DNA from: Winogradskyella sp.
GTDB lineage: Bacteria; Bacteroidota; Bacteroidia; Flavobacteriales; Flavobacteriaceae
Length of the DNA: 37,391 nucleotides
Assembly (NCBI RefSeq): GCF_028289625.1
Contig: NZ_JANQOM010000067.1
Location: forward strand, 1-37,391
Direction of reading: 5' to 3'
Both the position numbers and the translations under genes were made by a program. Below the pieces are notes generated by a model that saw only the letters and a program-made list of their open reading frames with translations, was not told where the DNA came from and searched no databases. Below, piece by piece: positions 25,734 through 33,094 of the stretch (its first letter is position 1; every line of letters starts with the position of its first letter).

Positions 25734-28403
25734 TTAATTTTCTATTTTCACGAGGGACATTTTTACGTTATACGGTCTATCTCCTTTAGTTTCCATTGCC
25801 TTGTTAGCGGCACTGATACTATCAAACTTGCTATAGTAAATGTAATATTTACTTGTGCTCACATCATAGAAGAAATCTACATTAGCTCGACCAGAGGCCA
25901 CAACTTTGGTCAGGAATTGATTTCTCTTACTTACATCGCTATGTACAGCAATAATAAGGTAATAACCACTTTCAGTATTACTTACATTTTTCAAAATTTT
26001 AATGTTCTCACCTTGCTCTTCGCCAAAATCAAAATCGTCTGAGGTATAAGGTTTCTCTACTGGTTTGGTTGTACGTTTTATATTTTGAAGCATCGCTCTA
26101 TCTTGAGCATATCGATCTGCTTCATTGTCATAAGCCGCACGCTTAATTCGTCTACGCCTCTCAAATTCAGTTGCTATTCTAATGGTTTCTAATCGTGCAT
26201 CTAAACGGTCTCTAAGAAGAATTGCATCAGATTGTTCATTCGTTAAACTTTCTATTTTCTTTCTGTAATATATAGTGACTTCATCTAATTCTGTAGTCTT
26301 AAAACGTTCTTCATAAAGTGTCTTTAAGGAATCAATCTTCTCACCCTGACCTTTAATTACCTCATTTAGGTCAGACTTGATAGCTGCGAGTTTAGTGTTC
26401 TCGGCCGTCACACTTTTGAAAGGTTTCGGCTGAACGGCTATGCCCTGGTCAGAGAGGTCATTCTCCTCTTTCAAATCCTTAAGATCCTCATCTTTAATAT
26501 CTACAATACTCTCAAATTCCTCTAAGAGTCGTTTTTGAGTTCTGGTAGATTTTTCGGCATCTTTTGTTAAAGAGGCAATTGATTTACCTATGTCATCTTT
26601 AGGGTTAGCAATCAATTCTTCTTTAGCTTTTTCTGCAGCTTCTGCTTTCTCTTTAGCCTGTTGCTCTGCCAACAAACGTGCCTGTTCTGCTGCTGCTTCT
26701 TTTGCCTTTTGCTCAGCAAGTTGTTTAGCTCTGGCTTCAGCCTCAACCTTTTCCTTGGCTTGTTGTTCTGCTAACAATCGTGCTTGTTCCTCAGCTTCTT
26801 CTTTAGCTTTTTGCTCGGCAAGTTGTTCTGCTCTGGCTTCAGCTTCAGCCTGTTCTTTGGCTTTTCTTTGGGCTTCTTCCTTGGCTTTTTGTTCTGCTAA
26901 CAAACGTGCTTGTTCCGCAGCTTCTTCTCTTGCTTTTTGTTCAGCAAGTACTTTAGCTCTGGCTTCAGCTTCTGTTTGTTCTTTGGCCTCTTGCTCTGCT
27001 AATAGCTTAGCTTTGGCTTCGGCTTCTTCCTTGGCTTTTCTTTCTGCCTCTTCTTTAGCTTGTTGTTCTGCTAATAAACGTGCTTGTTCTGCAGCTTCTT
27101 CTCTTGCTTTTTGTTCAGCAAGTGCTTTAGCATTAGCTTCTGCCTCTGCTTGTTCCTTGGCTTTTTGTTCAGCTAGTTGTTTTGCTCTAGCTTCTGCTTG
27201 CGCTTTAGCTTTTCTTTCGGCCTCTTCCTTAGCTTTTTGTTCAGCCAATGCTTTTGCTTTTTGAGCTTCGGCTTCACGTTTGGCCCTTTCATCAGCTTCT
27301 TGTTTTGCTTTTTCCTCTGCTTGCACAAGGGCATTGGCTTCCGCTTCTTTCTTTGCTTGCGCTTGCGCTCTACGTTCTGCTGCACGTTCTCTAATACCTG
27401 CCAATTCTTCCTCAGTAGCTTTAACAATTGGACGGTTTCTTTTTCTAGAAAATAATCCGCCGACCTCTTCATCTCCGCTGTAGTCATAGCGTTTTTTAGA
27501 AATTATTCTATAGGCCAAAGTAATTTCGTGTGAAGGTCCAAACTCTACAAGCTCACCAATAGCCTTTTCTATATTATATTCTAAGGCAATATTCTTGGTG
27601 ATGTTCAATCCAACACCGCCAGATACACCAAAAAGACTGTTATAACCCACCTGAAGCCATAGTCCTTTAGGAACGTTTAGTGATGCGATTCCAGAAATTA
27701 TGGTCTCATCTTGTCTAAATTCAGACATTAAAATTCCTGAAAACTTGGTATCTTCAAAAAAACCGCGACCATCAAAATAGCCTGTATGCATAATATGCGC
27801 TTGTATGCTTTGTCTTGGGTCATCTTCAATCATGGATGACGTTTCAAAATTATAAAGTACTAGGTTGTTGATAGCAATACCGAAGTCCAATAATTTGGTA
27901 CCGTAGTTGATTCCTGGATTTACAGTCAACAAAAAGTTTGTCGGTACATTTTGTAAGGATGGATCATCAAAATTAGTCACAATATTAGAGGTGTTTATAC
28001 CACTACTATAAGCACCTACATTAAGTCCGAAGGTTAGATTGCTATCCGTATTGAGTTTTATGTTATAAGCGAAGTTCAATAAACCTCCAAAGGTTGTTAA
28101 TATCCCATAATTTTGTTGAAAAGCAGCTATACCAGCACCAATATTTTCAGCAAAACGACCGGAATAACTTCCAATAAACGTCTCTGGTGCATTATCGAAT
28201 TGAATCCATTCGCGCTTATTATTAAAACTGATATACTTATTCTGTTCTCTTACAAATGTGAAGGTAGGGTTAATGGCATAACGATTAAAAACCAAAGAGT
28301 TTCTTATGGGTAAATCAAAAGAAACTACTCCGTCATCTTGTTGAGCGATTAGCAAATGCAAGGAACAGCAAATAAATATAAGGATCAAGAGAGATGCTTT
28401 CAT
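25734..28403 (-). CDS. sprD: PorP/SprF barrel fused to Ala/Glu/Lys-rich rod and SPOR domain (SprD-like)
   Basis: The 889-residue protein has a signal peptide (MKASLLILIFICCSLHLLIAQ) and a PorP/SprF-type beta-barrel to about residue 310 (FDLPIRNSLVFNRYAINPTF). A low-complexity helical rod spans about 334-600 with eleven LAEQ-anchored units (LAEQKAKEEAE, QARLLAEQQAKE). A predicted coiled-coil covers about 610-790. A SPOR-like domain lies at about 811-889 (GYYLIIAVHSDVSKRNQF, KYYIYYSKFDSISAANKA). PorP/SprF barrels sit in the outer membrane, and SPOR domains bind denuded peptidoglycan. The protein therefore reads as an outer-membrane to cell-wall tether. It precedes the sprB-like gene by 65 bp, as sprD does in F. 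johnsoniae; that identity is by gene order. Confidence 0.8.
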   Translation of the reverse strand: MKASLLILIFICCSLHLLIAQQDDGVVSFDLPIRNSLVFNRYAINPTFTFVREQNKYISFNNKREWIQFDNAPETFIGSYSGRFAENIGAGIAAFQQNYGILTTFGGLLNFAYNIKLNTDSNLTFGLNVGAYSSGINTSNIVTNFDDPSLQNVPTNFLLTVNPGINYGTKLLDFGIAINNLVLYNFETSSMIEDDPRQSIQAHIMHTGYFDGRGFFEDTKFSGILMSEFRQDETIISGIASLNVPKGLWLQVGYNSLFGVSGGVGLNITKNIALEYNIEKAIGELVEFGPSHEITLAYRIISKKRYDYSGDEEVGGLFSRKRNRPIVKATEEELAGIRERAAERRAQAQAKKEAEANALVQAEEKAKQEADERAKREAEAQKAKALAEQKAKEEAERKAKAQAEARAKQLAEQKAKEQAEAEANAKALAEQKAREEAAEQARLLAEQQAKEEAERKAKEEAEAKAKLLAEQEAKEQTEAEARAKVLAEQKAREEAAEQARLLAEQKAKEEAQRKAKEQAEAEARAEQLAEQKAKEEAEEQARLLAEQQAKEKVEAEARAKQLAEQKAKEAAAEQARLLAEQQAKEKAEAAEKAKEELIANPKDDIGKSIASLTKDAEKSTRTQKRLLEEFESIVDIKDEDLKDLKEENDLSDQGIAVQPKPFKSVTAENTKLAAIKSDLNEVIKGQGEKIDSLKTLYEERFKTTELDEVTIYYRKKIESLTNEQSDAILLRDRLDARLETIRIATEFERRRRIKRAAYDNEADRYAQDRAMLQNIKRTTKPVEKPYTSDDFDFGEEQGENIKILKNVSNTESGYYLIIAVHSDVSKRNQFLTKVVASGRANVDFFYDVSTSKYYIYYSKFDSISAANKAMETKGDRPYNVKMSLVKIEN
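26590..27400 (-). repeat. Degenerate tandem repeat encoding the helical rod
   Basis: The DNA repeats imperfectly with units of about 48-78 bp. On the plus strand each contains close variants of GCTTTTTGTTCAGCAAG and TTCTTCTTTGGC. It encodes the eleven LAEQ-type units of the SprD-like protein. Such a tract can vary in length by recombination, which would change rod length in 16-26 residue steps. The repeat also creates a long spurious open frame on the opposite strand. Confidence 0.7.
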
Positions 28404-28404
28404 A

Positions 28405-29874
28405 CTACTTCACTATAGTTATTGATCCTTTTTTTACGTCTCCTTCAACTGTTGTAATAATGTAATAAAACAGTTGGTTAACACTCGTTAGATTTAAATC
28501 ATCTTCTGGCCAATTATTTTGGTAGTCTAAGGTTTGAAAAACTACCTTTCCCTGTTCATTAAGAATAACAATCTCTGTATTGGTACCACTAGTATATTGT
28601 AATGGCAACACCCAAGTGTCGTTAATCATGTCACCGTTAGGACTAATCACATTTGGGATATTTGGTACATCCGGAAAAGGGTCTATGCCTTGCGCAATGG
28701 TAAACTGATAAACTCTTGAACCATTACAACCTGAAGTTTCTGTAATGACAACCTCATAGTCACCTAGTTCAGTAGCTTCAAGGGTATCTTCAGTTTCCCC
28801 AATGATAAGTTCATCATTGAGATACCATTCAAATTCAGGACTCACAGCATTATTGGTAACAGTGACCGTAAGTGTTTCTCCTTCAAATAATTGATTAACC
28901 TCATCGACATTGATATCACTTAAAAACAGTTCGCTGACTAATTCTATTGAACCAGAAGCTGAGCAATCTCCTAAATCTACTTGAACCGAAAATGTACCAG
29001 ACTCATTAGTTTGGTACAATTGATTTGTGGCATCAGGAATTTCTACACCATCCTTAAACCATTGATAACTGTTACCACCAATAGTACTCAACGTCGTTAG
29101 ACCTTGTTCTGGGCAATAAGGATTGCCCAAACTCGATGCAATCGTTGCATCTGCTTCACCCGAAATACTGGCTTCACTTATTGTAACACGATTAGAGAAG
29201 GAATTGGATGTACAGGTACCATAATTGGTTTCCACAAAAAAGGTGCCTTCCTCACTAACGGATAGAGTAGGGCCTTCAGCAACAAAATCTGCTGTTGTTT
29301 CGCTAGTTTCTTTATACCAATTAAATGTAAGGGATGGATAATTAAGTGGTGAGTCATTATTCCCTGTTCCAGGATTATCAATGCTCAGAAGGTAACTCCC
29401 TCCTGTACAATAAGCACCAGTAGATACCAAATTATTAATCGTAAAAGGGGAGTCCTGCAACTTGTAATACGCCGCAAAAGCAACCGATGCAGAACTTGTC
29501 GCTGCTGGAGCGCTACTCTTAACTCGAATTCTATAATTCTCGCCAGATGTAGTTTCGGGTAATGTAAAATCTACCGTGGCTGGTGATGCAATAATCCAAC
29601 CTGGTGATGAGGTATATACTACAACAGGTTCGGAAAAATCACCTTCACCATCAGATAATTCTATGGTGAACTGATTTGATGCTTCTAACGCAGATTCTGG
29701 TGAAAAGACAAATGTGGCACTAAATGAGTTAAAAGAGTCACTCGCACATGCCTGACTAAACCCTAGTGTAGGTTGGCCAATAACGATTTGTGCATAGACT
29801 TGTTCTTGAAAAAGAAAAGCTACAACAAGGCAAAACGTAATTAGCAGTTTATTTGGTTTAGTAGTTTGGGGCAT
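28405..29874 (-). CDS. sprC: T9SS type B sorting-domain protein with Ig-like domains (SprC-like)
   Basis: The 489-residue protein has a signal peptide (LLITFCLVVAFLFQEQVYAQ) and an N-terminal beta domain to about 140 (IVIGQPTLGFSQACASDSF, SGENYRIRVKSS). At least three Ig/PKD-like modules follow, with repeated YxWFKDG- and GTFSVQV-type strands and paired Cys. A gliding-motility-type C-terminal domain covers about 405-489 (NVISPNGDMINDTWVLP, VILNEQGKVVFQ, VNQLFYYIIT). It is exported by T9SS and probably cell-surface. Its stop is one base from the start of the PorP-SPOR gene, so translation is likely coupled. Position directly before the sprD-like gene matches sprC of F. johnsoniae; I cannot confirm that SprC has the same domains, so the symbol is tentative. 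Confidence 0.7.
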   Translation of the reverse strand: MPQTTKPNKLLITFCLVVAFLFQEQVYAQIVIGQPTLGFSQACASDSFNSFSATFVFSPESALEASNQFTIELSDGEGDFSEPVVVYTSSPGWIIASPATVDFTLPETTSGENYRIRVKSSAPAATSSASVAFAAYYKLQDSPFTINNLVSTGAYCTGGSYLLSIDNPGTGNNDSPLNYPSLTFNWYKETSETTADFVAEGPTLSVSEEGTFFVETNYGTCTSNSFSNRVTISEASISGEADATIASSLGNPYCPEQGLTTLSTIGGNSYQWFKDGVEIPDATNQLYQTNESGTFSVQVDLGDCSASGSIELVSELFLSDINVDEVNQLFEGETLTVTVTNNAVSPEFEWYLNDELIIGETEDTLEATELGDYEVVITETSGCNGSRVYQFTIAQGIDPFPDVPNIPNVISPNGDMINDTWVLPLQYTSGTNTEIVILNEQGKVVFQTLDYQNNWPEDDLNLTSVNQLFYYIITTVEGDVKKGSITIVK

Positions 29875-29926
29875 GTTTTTTGATCCGTAATTTTATTCGA
29901 TAGGCTGTGGTATTAATTAGGGTTAA

Positions 29927-31249
29927 CTAATCGTCATCATCATCGTCGTCAATGAAATCATTTGAAGCAATAATCCTATTTACTTGTAATCTAAAATCTG
30001 GATGTCTGCTGTTTTTAACGTCTATAAACGTTTCAGCATCAGAACTTTTGGCATATAAGTTGTCAAATGCTCGGCTACCATACCAGCTTTCCAAATCATC
30101 ATTATTAGTATACCCTTTTCTGAAAATATTTCCTTTACAATTGTTGAAATACGTTCTAGTAAACTGAATTTTTTCTAGATTTTCATTGTTGAGTTTAATC
30201 TTATCATCGAGTATTACTGCTGGGTAAAACCCGGAAATAACACTTTTATTTATGGCAAACGAGACATCAGCACCGATGTATATAGCTTCTTGTACCAATC
30301 CTATTTCCATATCCGATTTTATATCATTAGAAACATTTACTAAGGTTAAGTTTTCGGTATTTACAAAGGTTTGTCTCTTAGATGTATCTGTTTCTTCTTT
30401 GTTATCATAAGACTTAACAACCATACAACGAGATCCATTTGCACTGGACACATATGGTGATCGTATTGCCAACGAGTTGATTAATTGGCATTGTGTACCA
30501 TAATTAAATTCATAATCATTGCTATTAGATCTGTAAGACACTAATTTCTCTAGGATTACTGACCCACCAAGAATATTGAATGCATTCCCAGCGCTATAGC
30601 TGGCCATTACATTTTCAATAATAGTCTGATTACCAACTCCTGCCAAAGTCAAGGCGTTAAAATAGCCATGTGTTTTGGTTCTCTTGCCAGCAAACTCAAT
30701 TCTTACATATTTTAGAATTCCAGAGTCACTTTCTGGATTAACACCACCATAAGCAATGTTTTCATTTGATGGTGGGCGTAAGCCATAGTTTAAGGATGCT
30801 AACTCCCCGTAGGTATTTAATGGTGCATCGCCTAAAATGAATATGCCGCCCCAATCACCAGGTTTTTTATTGTCTCTACTCGATGTAAAAACAATTGGAT
30901 CGGTTTCGGTACCTTTAGCGGTTATTTTTGCCCCCTTACTGATAATTAAGGAAGCCTTTGAATCAAAATCACCAATGATTTTAGTTCCTGGCTCTATGGT
31001 TAATGTTGCACTGTCTGTTACAAAAACATCACCCAATAGAAGGTAAACATCTCGCTTTAATAATTTTGTATCCTTCGTGATTTTTCCACTCAAAATTTGG
31101 GTAGGTTCACCATAATCGGGTTGACTAGGTTTAAACTCAGTCCATGAATTCAGCCAATTGTTATAGCCAATTATTCCTTTCTCTTGTTGTGCAAAACAAT
31201 TGCTTAACACTAATAGAAAAATAAGCGCGGTTTGAATATAATTTTTCAT
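29927..31249 (-). CDS. Secreted parallel beta-helix-like protein with poly-Asp tail
   Basis: The 440-residue protein has a signal peptide (MKNYIQTALIFLLVLSNCFAQ; the Cys is not in a good lipobox). A region rich in short strands and turns follows (ATLTIEPGTKIIGDFDSKAS, LIISKGAKITAKGTETDPIV, DWGGIFILGDAPLNTYG, LKYVRIEFAGKRTKTHGYF, ENVMASYSAGNAFNILGG), typical of right-handed beta-helix surface proteins. No catalytic residues or T9SS sorting domain are apparent. The chain ends in FIDDDDDDD, encoded by a GAT/GAC trinucleotide run. It is the first gene behind the operon promoter at 31300-31330 and lies 52 bp upstream of the type B cargo gene, so it is probably part of the motility operon. Function unknown. 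Confidence 0.7.
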   Translation of the reverse strand: MKNYIQTALIFLLVLSNCFAQQEKGIIGYNNWLNSWTEFKPSQPDYGEPTQILSGKITKDTKLLKRDVYLLLGDVFVTDSATLTIEPGTKIIGDFDSKASLIISKGAKITAKGTETDPIVFTSSRDNKKPGDWGGIFILGDAPLNTYGELASLNYGLRPPSNENIAYGGVNPESDSGILKYVRIEFAGKRTKTHGYFNALTLAGVGNQTIIENVMASYSAGNAFNILGGSVILEKLVSYRSNSNDYEFNYGTQCQLINSLAIRSPYVSSANGSRCMVVKSYDNKEETDTSKRQTFVNTENLTLVNVSNDIKSDMEIGLVQEAIYIGADVSFAINKSVISGFYPAVILDDKIKLNNENLEKIQFTRTYFNNCKGNIFRKGYTNNDDLESWYGSRAFDNLYAKSSDAETFIDVKNSRHPDFRLQVNRIIASNDFIDDDDDDD

Positions 31250-31299
31250 AGTAGTTAAATTCGTTTATTTAGATTTTAAGGGTTTTTTACTAATAGCCT

Positions 31300-31330
31300 C
31301 AAACATAGGAATAAATCCTATGAAATACAA
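31300..31330 (-). promoter_or_regulatory. Bacteroidota promoter of the spr-like operon
   Basis: On the minus strand, TTG (31330-31328), a 20-bp spacer and TATGTTTG (31307-31300) fit the TTG-N19/20-TAnnTTTG consensus. The predicted start of transcription is about 45 bp before the ATG at 31249. The spacer contains the inverted repeat ATAGGA-N5-TCCTAT (31305-31321), and the -33 element is embedded in the first of two ATGAAATACA direct repeats. Confidence 0.65.
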
Positions 31331-31350
31331 GAAAATATCGATGAAATACA
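31320..31350. promoter_or_regulatory. Paired direct repeats ATGAAATACA, candidate activator site
   Basis: Two identical decamers lie at 31320-31329 and 31341-31350, start to start 21 bp, or two helical turns. The proximal one overlaps the -33 element and the distal one lies just upstream, a geometry expected for an activator. A second, slightly diverged pair lies at 32111-32140. Confidence 0.45.
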
Positions 31351-31460
31351 CTTTTTATGAATCTACTTGTTACTTTTCTTACAATAAAGTTAAAATAATG
31401 AGCAAAAATTACTGCATTAAATTATTAATCTATTGCTAATCAACAAATTGAAAACAAAAA

Positions 31461-31484
31461 AAACCTCGCTATTTAGCGAGGTTT
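31461..31484 (-). terminator. Intrinsic terminator of the gene at 31504-31974
   Basis: AAACCTCGCT (31461-31470) and AGCGAGGTTT (31475-31484) form a perfect 10-bp stem with a 4-nt loop. On the minus strand the stem is followed by a run of T (eight including the stem end), placing it as terminator of the minus-strand gene that ends at 31504. Confidence 0.85.
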
Positions 31485-31503
31485 AAAACATAAACTTTTC
31501 TAT

Positions 31504-31974
31504 CTAATTTTCTCTAAAATCATTATAGGTATGAAGTGCTTTTAATGTCGATTCGTAAAATAATATGGCTGCTATTAAATCGTTGGTGTCAGAATAGGGT
31601 AATATCTTGGTTTGAAACTCAACAGTACTTTCAAAATAATCGTCAGAAGCTTCCTTATTATTTTCTAAAGCTTTTTTGTTTTCTTTAGTCTCTGGAATAC
31701 CTAAAGATTTCATCGTTATACCTGGTTTAGTGGCAAAGGCTATATTTGGTAAAATATTAACGATAACTTCAATGCGCTCTATATATAAGGTCAATAATTC
31801 ACCTTTAGACATTTCATCTAATTGTTCGCGACTGTGGTATTTGGAAATATTAACTTTACCACTAATGATACTCAATGAATTATCCTTTTTCTTTTTAGAC
31901 GCATTATCCTGGGCATTGCCAATTCCCATTATAAGGAAAAATAGTGCACCAAATAAAGTAAGTTTAGCTTTCAT
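31504..31974 (-). CDS. Small secreted hypothetical protein
   Basis: The 156-residue protein has a signal peptide (MKAKLTLFGALFFLIMGIGNAQ) followed by a Lys/Asp-rich stretch and a mostly helical domain (REQLDEMSKGELLTLYIERIEVIVNILP, then ENKKALENNKEASDDYFESTVEF and LIAAILFYESTLKALHTYND). The family is not recognised. ATG at 31974 is chosen because it gives a proper signal peptide and sits 31 bp behind a good promoter; an upstream in-frame start would fall before that promoter. It is a monocistronic unit with its own terminator. Confidence 0.65.
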   Translation of the reverse strand: MKAKLTLFGALFFLIMGIGNAQDNASKKKKDNSLSIISGKVNISKYHSREQLDEMSKGELLTLYIERIEVIVNILPNIAFATKPGITMKSLGIPETKENKKALENNKEASDDYFESTVEFQTKILPYSDTNDLIAAILFYESTLKALHTYNDFREN

Positions 31975-32403
31975 ATTTATAGTTTTGATTTGGACTAACG
32001 GAGACAAATCTATATAAAATAATAAGAAAAACAACAAAATTCCACCTTTTTTTGTGAAAAATTTTAACACTCTAAGTGTAAAAAAATCGGATAAACTGCG
32101 TATTTACTGGATAAAATACATATTTCACCGATGAAATACTTTTCTTCATTTTCATTTTTTAAAGTGAATATTTGTGCAAAAAACTGACTGTTTTCTATGT
32201 TTTCTTTTTAGCAATTTTTGTCGCTTTATAACATTTTGTTTTAGTTTGGGGAATTGTAATTAACTACAATCTATTTGTGTGTATTTTATCGTCATTTTTT
32301 GCATTTATCTTCATTTTATCGCAAAATTTTGACATTTATATGATTTTTAAGGGATTAGGGATTTTTTGAAAGACTTTTGGCTGAACCCAAATCTTATCTA
32401 CTC
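31975..32403. other. 429-bp AT-rich intergenic region
   Basis: This divergent regulatory region holds the promoter of the minus-strand gene (32005-32034) and a pair of ATRAAATAC-type decamers (32111-32140). It also has an imperfect 18-bp palindrome with ATTGTA/TACAAT arms (32253-32270) and two ATTTTATCG boxes 30 bp apart (32283, 32313). No convincing TAnnTTTG box is seen for the plus-strand gene at 32404, and no coding ORF or structured RNA is evident. Confidence 0.6.
32005..32034 (-). promoter_or_regulatory. Bacteroidota promoter of the gene at 31504-31974
   Basis: TTG (32034-32032), a 19-bp spacer and TAGATTTG (32012-32005) on the minus strand match the TTG-N19-TAnnTTTG consensus. The box lies 31 bp upstream of the ATG at 31974, which supports that start. 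Confidence 0.6.
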
Positions 32404-32988
32404 ATGAAAAATCTTATCATTGCATTCTGTTTGATATGTTTCTACAGTGCCATTAATCCGTTAAGTGCACAGGACAGTCCTATTTATGATAGGGCAGAAG
32501 ACCAGTTGAGTCATACAGATACTATTCCAGATTTTAGATCAAAGGTCAATAAGTTAAAGCTAACAGGTGTAATTTATGAAAGCGATGGTGTAACTCCAGC
32601 TAAAGATGTGATTGTTTATATTGAACAGCCCAACGAAGATGGTGATTTTGATTTGAGAAAATCAGGCGATCAACGCTATGTATTCCACAGAAGCTGGGTG
32701 AAGACTGATGCCAATGGGAGATATACATTCTATACGTTCGTTCCTGGTGGTGATAGACGTTATAATCAAATGCAGCAGATTTTCCCTATCATAAAGGAAG
32801 CTTCAAAAGCAGAACAACAATTAGAGTCGCTATTGTTTGATGACGACCCTCTATTGACAAAGCGTTGCAGAAAGCAATTAACAAAGCGAGGGAACACAGG
32901 AAGAATTCTAACTACAAAAAAAGAAAATGGCATTCTTGTAGCCAAAAAAGATATTGTATTGTCTGAACATACTGAACCGATAAAGTAA
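32404..32988 (+). CDS. Intradiol-dioxygenase-like secreted protein
   Basis: The 194-residue protein has a signal peptide (MKNLIIAFCLICFYSAINPLSAQ) followed by the beta-sandwich of the intradiol ring-cleavage dioxygenase family. Landmarks are LKLTGVIYESDGVTPAKDVI, FHRSWVKTDANGRYTFYTFV, and the tail LESLLFDDDPLLTKRCRKQL, which is conserved in the Bacteroidota branch. Active members bind ferric iron with two Tyr and two His, the second pair usually as HxH. Here the stretch expected to carry it reads NQMQQIFPII, with no His. The protein is therefore probably not a normal catechol dioxygenase, and the fold may serve another role in the periplasm. ATG at 32404 gives the standard signal peptide. It is a single gene followed by a terminator. 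Confidence 0.7.
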   Translation: MKNLIIAFCLICFYSAINPLSAQDSPIYDRAEDQLSHTDTIPDFRSKVNKLKLTGVIYESDGVTPAKDVIVYIEQPNEDGDFDLRKSGDQRYVFHRSWVKTDANGRYTFYTFVPGGDRRYNQMQQIFPIIKEASKAEQQLESLLFDDDPLLTKRCRKQLTKRGNTGRILTTKKENGILVAKKDIVLSEHTEPIK

Positions 32989-33014
32989 GTCAACATGATC
33001 AATTAATTAACCGC

Positions 33015-33044
33015 AAAAGCCCTGAACTAATAGTTAGGGCTTTT
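33015..33044. terminator. Bidirectional intrinsic terminator
   Basis: AAAAGCCCT (33015-33023) and AGGGCTTTT (33036-33044) form a perfect 9-bp stem, with further partial pairing inside the loop. It lies between the convergent dioxygenase-like gene and the HNH gene and can serve both directions. Confidence 0.8.
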
Positions 33045-33094
33045 ACTTTACTATTATATGAAATAAATAATGGTCGAAAATAGTCTTAGTGTTC

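Noticed and set aside
26590..27264. Long plus-strand open frame rich in Ala, Ser, Cys and Leu
   Set aside because: It is the antisense of the Ala/Glu/Lys repeat tract of the SprD-like gene. Stop codons are avoided only because of the biased repeat, and its product has no plausible domain.
31320..31439. Plus-strand 39-codon ORF beginning MKYKKIS at the first decamer repeat
   Set aside because: The decamer ATGAAATACA happens to contain a start codon, but one of the four decamers lacks ATG. The repeats overlap a good minus-strand promoter, and the predicted peptide has no distinctive features. A regulatory reading fits better, though translation is not excluded.
32283..32343. Two imperfect 30-bp direct repeats starting ATTTTATCG
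   Set aside because: Only the first nine bases match exactly. The remainder is AT-rich and alignable only with a gap, so chance is a sufficient explanation.
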